Origin: SIG480 sp045539475
Lineage (GTDB): Bacteria > Bacillota > Clostridia > Oscillospirales > JAAYXM01
DNA: 64,000 nucleotides
Assembly: GCA_045539475.1 (NCBI GenBank)
Contig: JAZQFJ010000053.1
Coordinates: forward strand, 62,001 to 126,000
Direction of reading: 5' to 3'
The translations under genes and the position numbers were made by a program. Positions 59,074 through 64,000 of this stretch are shown here, piece after piece; within the stretch, counting starts at the first letter, position 1; each line of letters opens with the position of its first letter. The notes beneath the pieces were generated by a model that worked only from the letters and a program-made list of their open reading frames with translations, was not told the origin of the DNA and did not search any database.

Positions 59074-59609
59074 TGGTTTGTCTCCTCTTCTTCGTAAGCT
59101 GTTCTCCAGTCGCAGGTGTATGTGAATGCGATTTCATCGCCCTGCTCCGGCTTGTACTGACTGTACCCGACATCCGGGCTTTTTCCGTTCACGGTATAAA
59201 GCCAGCCGGAAAACTCGCCGCAGTCAAGCTCGTAAAGGTTCGATATCCCTTTTATGTAGGTTGAGCCGTATGCAGGAGTTTCTGAAAAGTCGAGATGAAG
59301 CTTTCTCTCACGGACTGTGCGGGAGAGAATGTCAAAAACGCTCTCGCCGGCATTGAAGCCCACCTCGCACTTTTCGACAATTGCACCGTCTTCAGGAAGA
59401 AGCGCACGCTTTTCGTCGGAAAGGGCAGATGAGGAGAGTGCATCGTCACAGCGGATTTCGAGAGAACAGGTGTAATCGTAAGTTCCTATTGTGGTGAACA
59501 GCTTATCATTTTGCGTCTCGGGAAGTATAAGTTCTTTTCCTGCGTTGTTGCCGCATGCAGTGAGGAAAAGAAACGCGAGCGAGAAGATAAAAATACACAG
59601 TTTTTTCAT
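59070..59609 (-). CDS. DUF4430-like lipoprotein
   Basis: A 179-residue exported lipoprotein with lipobox LTAC at residues 16-19. The C-terminal 75 residues (GESVFDILSRTVRERKLHLDF, then YIKGISNLYEL, GWLYTVNGKSPDVGYSQY in pieces) match DUF4430, a small domain related to the beta domain of transcobalamin and often found on surface proteins or beside vitamin uptake genes. Its gene is coupled to an ABC exporter rather than an importer. Cobamide binding is a guess, not shown. Confidence 0.8.
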   Translation of the reverse strand: MKKLCIFIFSLAFLFLTACGNNAGKELILPETQNDKLFTTIGTYDYTCSLEIRCDDALSSSALSDEKRALLPEDGAIVEKCEVGFNAGESVFDILSRTVRERKLHLDFSETPAYGSTYIKGISNLYELDCGEFSGWLYTVNGKSPDVGYSQYKPEQGDEIAFTYTCDWRTAYEEEETNQ

Positions 59610-59669
59610 TGGTTTTGCCTCCGTAAGTAAAAATAGATTTTAATGTTCGGTTAACATTTCAAATTTTAA

Positions 59670-59698
59670 TTGTAATTTCTGTAAAAAAGTGATATGAT
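59670..59698 (+). promoter_or_regulatory. Promoter of hemolysin-III-like gene
   Basis: TTGTAA (59670-59675), 17 bases, TATGAT (59693-59698). Confidence 0.68.
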
Positions 59699-59735
59699 AA
59701 AAGGTGCTTTTTCAAAGCAGAAAAGGAGAAACTGT

Positions 59736-60395
59736 ATGGATAAAAGAGAAAAACTCGGTATACCGAAATATACATTAGGTGAAGAGCTTGTGAATTCAAT
59801 ATCTCACGGCTTGGGTGCGGTATTCGGCATCGTTGCGCTTGTGCTTTGCGTTGTATTCAGCGCACGTCAGGGTGATGTGTGGAAGATTGTGTCAAGTGCG
59901 ATATACGGTGCGTCGATGATTGTTCTGTATTCGATATCCACAATTTACCACGCACTCGGAATCAATATGGCGAAAAAGGTTTTCAGAACGCTTGACCACT
60001 GCAGTATATATTTTCTTATCGCCGGCACTTATACGCCGTATACGCTTGTTGCTATGCGGGAAAGCTCGGGTGTTTTAATTTTCTGCATTGTATGGGCTGC
60101 CGCTGCGATAGGAATTGTGTTAAATGCAATAAATGTTCATAAGTTCCGCGTGGTTTCAATGATAATATATATAGCTATGGGATGGGCGATAATTTTCTCC
60201 GCGCGTGACCTTGCAGCATCGGTGGAGCCGGCAGGTGTAGTTCTCCTTGTGGCAGGCGGCGTGCTGTATACTATTGGTGCTGTGCTCTATGGAATAGGCA
60301 AGACGAAAAAGTATATGCATTCGGTTTTTCATTTTCTCGCGCTCGGCGGAAGTGTTTGCCACTTTATTTCTGTCTTTGCTTATGTTATAATGTAG
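59736..60395 (+). CDS. Hemolysin III family (PAQR-type) membrane protein
   Basis: A 219-residue, seven-helix membrane protein of the hemolysin III/YqfA family, related to adiponectin receptors. The motif EELVNSISHGLGA at residues 14-26, S-x-x-YH in SISTIYHALG near residue 66, DHCSIYFLIAGTYTP near residue 86 and the C-terminal HSVFHFLAL are the conserved Asp/His/Ser positions that bind metal in PAQR proteins. The ATG at 59736 follows AAAAGGAG. The cellular role is membrane-lipid related rather than proven haemolytic. Confidence 0.9.
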   Translation: MDKREKLGIPKYTLGEELVNSISHGLGAVFGIVALVLCVVFSARQGDVWKIVSSAIYGASMIVLYSISTIYHALGINMAKKVFRTLDHCSIYFLIAGTYTPYTLVAMRESSGVLIFCIVWAAAAIGIVLNAINVHKFRVVSMIIYIAMGWAIIFSARDLAASVEPAGVVLLVAGGVLYTIGAVLYGIGKTKKYMHSVFHFLALGGSVCHFISVFAYVIM

Positions 60396-60403
60396 ATGTG
60401 TTA

Positions 60404-60808
60404 TTACAAATCGGCGTCTACACTTATGTTAGTAACACCGTTGCGCTCAAATTCGCGGATATATGCCTCACGGCGCGGAACAAGCTCGTCTGAGTCGTAT
60501 GCGCCCTCGGTGATATCGCGGTGGGCAAGCTCCTCTGCGAGAATTTCAAAGAAAACGGTGTCTTCATAGTCCATAATGGCTTCGTGGATGCCGCCCTCGG
60601 AAAATGCCTTTGAGGGAAGGATTTCTCCGTCAACCTCTTCAAAAAGAGTGTTCATATCAAATTTTGGGCATTGTGAGAACAGATAGCTTTCAACCTCGTC
60701 AAAATCGGGAATGCGGTCGTTGCCGCGTGCGGAATTTAAAACCCAGTTGCCGATGTAGGCAAGGTCGAGCAGTCTGCGAAACTGTTTTGATGTAAAGTCT
60801 ATGTTCAT
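60404..60808 (-). CDS. Conserved hypothetical protein
   Basis: A 134-residue soluble acidic protein starting MNIDFTSKQFRRLLDLAYIGNWVLNS. It is predicted mostly helical, with many Asp and Glu residues. It resembles small clostridial proteins of no assigned function that I have seen beginning with the same F-T-x-K-x-x-R-x-L-L-D pattern. It is convergent with the hemolysin III gene (eight bases between stops). Nothing further can be said. Confidence 0.7.
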   Translation of the reverse strand: MNIDFTSKQFRRLLDLAYIGNWVLNSARGNDRIPDFDEVESYLFSQCPKFDMNTLFEEVDGEILPSKAFSEGGIHEAIMDYEDTVFFEILAEELAHRDITEGAYDSDELVPRREAYIREFERNGVTNISVDADL

Positions 60809-60915
60809 TTAATTCACCTCAGATTATATTATATTATACAACATATGATTTTCTTTTTCCACATATAAATTAATCGAAAATAAAATTTTTTAAAAATTAT
60901 CGGGAGATGTCAGCT

Positions 60916-61965
60916 ATGAGCAGGATAAATCTGTGTGTGCTCTTCGGCGGTGCGTCGAGTGAGCATGAGATATCCTTAAAATCCGCAGCAAGTGTTCTTC
61001 GCGGGCTTGATACGGAAAAGTACAACATAATTACAGTGGGAATAACAAAGCAGGGAGATTGGTTTTATCTTCCGTCAGTTACTCCCGATGAGGTTATCGG
61101 CAACTTGTGGCAAAGCTGTAAAAAAGAGCCCTGCACCGTATCGGTCAGCCGCTCCGAACGTGGAATTGTTTGTATGGCGAGCGGAAAGGTATTGCCTGTG
61201 GATGTTGTTTTCCCTGTGCTTCACGGTGAAAACGGTGAGGACGGAAGAATTCAGGGGCTTTTTGAGCTTGCAGGAATTCCGTGCGTAGGACCGGGGTGTC
61301 TTTCAAGCGCTGTGTGCATGGATAAGTCCGTAACAAAGCTCATTGCCGCTACAACTGGTGTGCGTCAGGCAGACTGGGTGCTTGTTACAGATAAGAACTG
61401 GTCAGAGAAAAAAATCGGAGAAATAGAAAATAAATTTTCTTATCCGGTGTTTATAAAGCCTGCGGGAACCGGGTCATCCGTCGGCACTGCAAAGGCTAAT
61501 GACCGTAAAGAGCTTGTCGCGGGAGTGGAGGCAGCACTTCCGTTTGGCGGCAAGGTGCTGGTTGAAGAATATATCAATGCGCGTGAGATTGAAACTGCAG
61601 CGCTCGGAAACGGTGAGCCGGAAATATCCGTTTGCGGTGAGGTCGTTGCCTCGCGTGAATTTTATTCATACGAGTCAAAATATCTTGACGGAACATCGGA
61701 AATAGTGATCCCGGCAAAGCTTTTGCCGGAAACCTCGGAAAAGATACGTGCTTATGCAAAAGATATATATATGGCGCTCGGTTGCCGCGGACTTTCGAGA
61801 GTTGACTTCTTTGTTGACAAGACAAACGGTGAGATAGTGTTTAATGAAATAAACACTATTCCCGGTTTTACGGATATCAGTATGTATGCAAAGCTTTTTG
61901 CGGCGTGCGGCGTTGAGTTTAAGGAGCTGCTTGACAGAATCATTGCGTGTGCATTGGAGGCGTGA
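60916..61965 (+). CDS. ddl: D-alanine--D-alanine ligase
   Basis: A 349-residue ATP-grasp ligase that makes the D-Ala-D-Ala end of peptidoglycan precursors. FGGASSEHEISLKS at residues 8-21, FPVLHGENGEDG near residue 98, the ATP-binding PAGTGSSVGTAKA near residue 189, the omega-loop region FYSYESKYLDGT with Tyr and Lys as in D-Ala ligases, and NEINTIPGFT near residue 318 are all present. The Tyr-containing loop favours D-Ala over D-Lac. The ATG at 60916 lies nine bases from GGGAG. murI follows, a sensible cell-wall pair. Confidence 0.94.
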   Translation: MSRINLCVLFGGASSEHEISLKSAASVLRGLDTEKYNIITVGITKQGDWFYLPSVTPDEVIGNLWQSCKKEPCTVSVSRSERGIVCMASGKVLPVDVVFPVLHGENGEDGRIQGLFELAGIPCVGPGCLSSAVCMDKSVTKLIAATTGVRQADWVLVTDKNWSEKKIGEIENKFSYPVFIKPAGTGSSVGTAKANDRKELVAGVEAALPFGGKVLVEEYINAREIETAALGNGEPEISVCGEVVASREFYSYESKYLDGTSEIVIPAKLLPETSEKIRAYAKDIYMALGCRGLSRVDFFVDKTNGEIVFNEINTIPGFTDISMYAKLFAACGVEFKELLDRIIACALEA

Positions 61966-61967
61966 AA

Positions 61968-62075
61968 GTCTGAATGAATTCAGACAGTTAAAAGTTAAGA
62001 GTTAAGAGTTAAGAGGTAAGGTGCAAAATGCAGTGCATTTTGATTTTATTATACATTGTTTTGTGCCTTGAACGC
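61968..62075. repeat. Palindromes and short tandem repeats between ddl and murI
   Basis: GTCTGAAT/ATTCAGAC (61968-61985) is followed by three to four copies of GTTAAGA, then AAAATGCA-G-TGCATTTT (about 62026-62042) and an outer GGTGCAAAA/TTTTGTGCC pair. It has the look of a decayed dispersed foldback element. Confidence 0.5.
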
Positions 62076-62097
62076 AGTGAAAGGAATGGCTATAAAA

Positions 62098-62898
62098 ATG
62101 GATAACCGTGCAATCGGTGTTTTCGATTCGGGACTCGGCGGACTTACTGCCGTTGCCGAAATAATGAGACTGCTGCCAAATGAGAAGATAGTATACTTCG
62201 GTGATACGGCACGTGTACCGTATGGAACGCGTTCGCGCGAGACGATAATGCGTTATGTGAGTGAGGATATTGATTTTCTGCGGAGTTTTGATATAAAGGC
62301 TGTTATTATGGCGTGCGGAACGGCAAGCTCAGTATCCCTTCCGCAAATACGCGAAATTTATGATATTCCGATAATCGGCGTGGTGGAACCGGCATCCCGT
62401 GCGGCGTGCAATGCCACAAAAAACTTGAAAGTCGGAATAATCGGAACGAGCGCGACTGTAAAAAGCCGCTCCTATGAGAGAGAAATACTAACCGCGCTTC
62501 CCGGTGCGGAAATTTACACCGCGGCGTGTCCGTTATTCGTTCCGCTTGTTGAAAACGGAAGAACGAATCCGGATGATATCGTCCTTGCAACGATGGTTGA
62601 AGAATATCTCACGCCTATAAGGGAGGCGGGAGTTGACACACTCATTATGGGTTGCACGCATTATCCGATTATAGAGCGGGCAATTGCTCGTTTTATGGGA
62701 AGCGGTGTTTCTCTCATAAACCCCGGGCTTGAGGCGGCGAAGTTTTTGCAGGAATGTGAAGATATAGAAAAAAGCTCCGGAGCGGCAGAATATCGTTTTT
62801 TTGTTTCGGATGACCGTGGCGGTTTTATGGAAAACGCGTCTAAATTCCTCGGCGGCAAGCTTTGCGGAGAAGTGGAAATTGCGTCTGCGGGAAAATAA
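62098..62898 (+). CDS. murI: Glutamate racemase
   Basis: A 266-residue cofactor-independent racemase that supplies D-glutamate for peptidoglycan. FDSGLGGLTAV at residues 9-19 opens the fold; the two catalytic cysteines are in MACGTASS near residue 74 and MGCTHYP near residue 184; FGDTARVPYG near residue 40 is also conserved. The start is probably the ATG at 62098; the ATG at 62086 directly abuts AAAGGA. Confidence 0.94.
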   Translation: MDNRAIGVFDSGLGGLTAVAEIMRLLPNEKIVYFGDTARVPYGTRSRETIMRYVSEDIDFLRSFDIKAVIMACGTASSVSLPQIREIYDIPIIGVVEPASRAACNATKNLKVGIIGTSATVKSRSYEREILTALPGAEIYTAACPLFVPLVENGRTNPDDIVLATMVEEYLTPIREAGVDTLIMGCTHYPIIERAIARFMGSGVSLINPGLEAAKFLQECEDIEKSSGAAEYRFFVSDDRGGFMENASKFLGGKLCGEVEIASAGK

Positions 62899-62918
62899 AT
62901 AAAAGGAAGTTTTATAAT

Positions 62919-63359
62919 ATGAAAAAGGATGTTATAATTACAATACGAGGTCTTCAGACTTTCGAGGATACCGGAGAAGATAACGTTGAGCTTGTGACGA
63001 ACGGGCGGTTTTACAACAAGGGCGGATGCTATTACGTTTCATATAAGGAAAGCGAGCTTACGGGACTTGGCAATACCACGACAACCGTAAAAATCGAAAA
63101 GGATAAGGTTACCGTAATCCGCTTCGGTGACCTTGAATCGCATATGATTTTCGAAGAGGGACAAAAGCATATTTCGTATTACGATATGGGCTTTGGCGGA
63201 CTGACGGTCGGCGTAAGTACGCGCAGTATCGACAAGAACCTTACCGATGCCGGCGGAAATATGCGGATAGACTACGCTATGGAAATAAATAATTCGATAG
63301 CGGGCGAAAGTGCACTGTGTATGGATATACGCGAAGCTGCTTCGGAAATTGTAAATTAA
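62919..63359 (+). CDS. DUF1934 family beta-barrel protein
   Basis: A 146-residue protein of the DUF1934/YwiB family, a lipocalin-like beta-barrel widespread in Firmicutes with no proven role. Core pattern: Y-x-VSYKESELTGLGNTTTTVKI near residues 38-57 and a conserved GGLTVGVSTRSI near residue 100. The ATG at 62919 follows AAAGGAAG. It lies 20 bases after murI and just before an S41 protease gene. Confidence 0.83.
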   Translation: MKKDVIITIRGLQTFEDTGEDNVELVTNGRFYNKGGCYYVSYKESELTGLGNTTTTVKIEKDKVTVIRFGDLESHMIFEEGQKHISYYDMGFGGLTVGVSTRSIDKNLTDAGGNMRIDYAMEINNSIAGESALCMDIREAASEIVN

Positions 63360-63377
63360 AATACGGAGGATAAGATA

Positions 63378-64000
63378 ATGAAAAGAAAAGCATTGAAAAG
63401 CATCGCACTTGTTCTTGCAATCGCAATGTCGCTCTCTCTTTGCGCATTTGCCGCAGAGGTGGATTACGGCAAGAAGCTTGATGAAGCTCTCGACCTTTAT
63501 AAGGATAACGGTCTTTATTCTGATAATAACACAGACTATGTCCGCGAGGCACTTCTTGAAATGTTCGAGGAGGATGAAGAACTGTTCTATAAGCTTGTAA
63601 ACAAAATTTACGGGCGCGATGACAGATATTCAAAGTATATGACTCCTGAAAAATATGAGGAGTCGTATGAGCAGACAAACTCAATGGTAGGTATCGGCGT
63701 TGTCATTACTACAACGGATGACGGATATCTCACCGTGCAGAGTCTTATGGACGGTCCGGCAAAGGCTGCCGGCATTTTGCCCGGCGATAAGATCGTTGAG
63801 GTGGACGGTATGGACATCACGGGATACCTTCCGGCAGAGGCGGGAGCGTTCATCCGCGGCAAGGAGGGAACTAACGTAAAGCTCAAAATCCTACGCGGCG
63901 AGGAAAAGCTTGAGCTGTACGTCCGCCGTGCAACGGTTGCTACCTCGGACGTAACCTCTGCATACATAAGCGACAAGATAGGTTATATTGAGCTTTCATA
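63378..64000 (+). CDS. S41-family C-terminal processing protease, 3' end outside window
   Basis: The first 207 residues of an exported protease, cut by the window edge. The signal peptide covers residues 1-26 (ends CAFAAE). A helical segment with RYSKYMTPEKYEE near residue 82 is the usual linker in CtpA-type proteases. The PDZ domain spans about residues 104-190 (GIGVVITTTDDGYLTV, GPAKAAGILPGDKIVEVDG). The last visible residues, KIGYIELS, begin the catalytic domain; the Ser-Lys pair lies beyond 64000. GGAGG precedes the ATG. Confidence 0.9.
   Translation, partial: MKRKALKSIALVLAIAMSLSLCAFAAEVDYGKKLDEALDLYKDNGLYSDNNTDYVREALLEMFEEDEELFYKLVNKIYGRDDRYSKYMTPEKYEESYEQTNSMVGIGVVITTTDDGYLTVQSLMDGPAKAAGILPGDKIVEVDGMDITGYLPAEAGAFIRGKEGTNVKLKILRGEEKLELYVRRATVATSDVTSAYISDKIGYIELS

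Noticed and set aside
1..64000. CRISPR arrays, rRNA genes, transposases, integrases, replication origin
   Set aside because: No regularly spaced repeats, no rRNA-like stretches, no DDE or tyrosine/serine recombinase motifs and no DnaA-box clusters were seen.

Overview
The window looks like chromosome of a spore-forming member of the Clostridia, probably an uncultured gut lineage. The support is Firmicutes-type ribosome binding sites, TTGACA/TATAAT promoters with 17-base spacers, a threonine T-box, SLH-domain surface proteins, and the YqfC-YqfD-PhoH-YbeY-DgkA gene order of spore formers. Species cannot be read from the sequence. Most of the window has moderate GC. The first 2.5 kb (flippase and nucleotidyltransferase) and the AbiE cassette are visibly AT-rich and look acquired.

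Layout. 1-2.5 kb: end of a surface-polysaccharide cluster. 2.6-4.9 kb: two orphan phage tail-fibre genes on the minus strand, behind a structured leader and a coupled 26-codon ORF. 5.1-5.4 kb: a compact candidate type I toxin-antitoxin locus with convergent promoters, a 21-residue membrane peptide and a sequestered Shine-Dalgarno. 5.5-12.8 kb: an SGNH esterase, a TetM-like ribosomal-protection GTPase, the Leloir genes galK-galE-galT and a GH25 lysozyme. 12.8-14.7 kb: a RibU-like ECF S component with a DUF5050 protein (minus). 14.9-18.6 kb: two tandem SIS-domain proteins, then T-box-thrS. 18.6-19.3 kb: tRNA-Gly(CCC), tRNA-Thr(CGT) and two kinds of foldback repeat. 19.4-24.9 kb: an XRE regulator, a small Zn-binding lipoprotein, a phosphodiesterase, a PRPP synthetase homologue, KDG kinase and an Ldh_2 dehydrogenase.

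25-37 kb is the most distinctive region. Four secreted SLH proteins surround a BmrR-like MerR regulator and an AbiE toxin-antitoxin operon. The two SLH promoters share an unusual TTGCAT-N19-TA(C/T)AAT geometry with a 22-bp dyad filling the spacer, which is the signature of MerR-activated promoters. This suggests an undescribed MerR-controlled surface-protein regulon. The AbiE operon lies between two 34-bp direct repeats.

37-50 kb is mostly housekeeping: an M20 peptidase, PHP phosphatase, YbaK, PsiE, 2-hydroxyacid dehydrogenase, alpha/beta hydrolase, GT2 synthase, the sporulation/ribosome-maturation cluster, RlmD, a second SGNH esterase and a Dus enzyme. 49.7-55 kb: an AraC regulator divergent from a second galactose-like operon (GHMP kinase, phosphohexomutase, epimerase, acyltransferase-like protein). 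55.1-55.8 kb: a Phd-like/HicA-like toxin-antitoxin pair with a perfect 15-bp palindrome across its -35 box. 55.8-60.8 kb: flavodoxin, an orphan solute-binding lipoprotein, a DUF4430 lipoprotein with an ABC exporter, hemolysin III and an unknown protein. 60.9-64 kb: Ddl, MurI, DUF1934 and the start of an S41 protease, i.e. cell-wall precursor and envelope functions.
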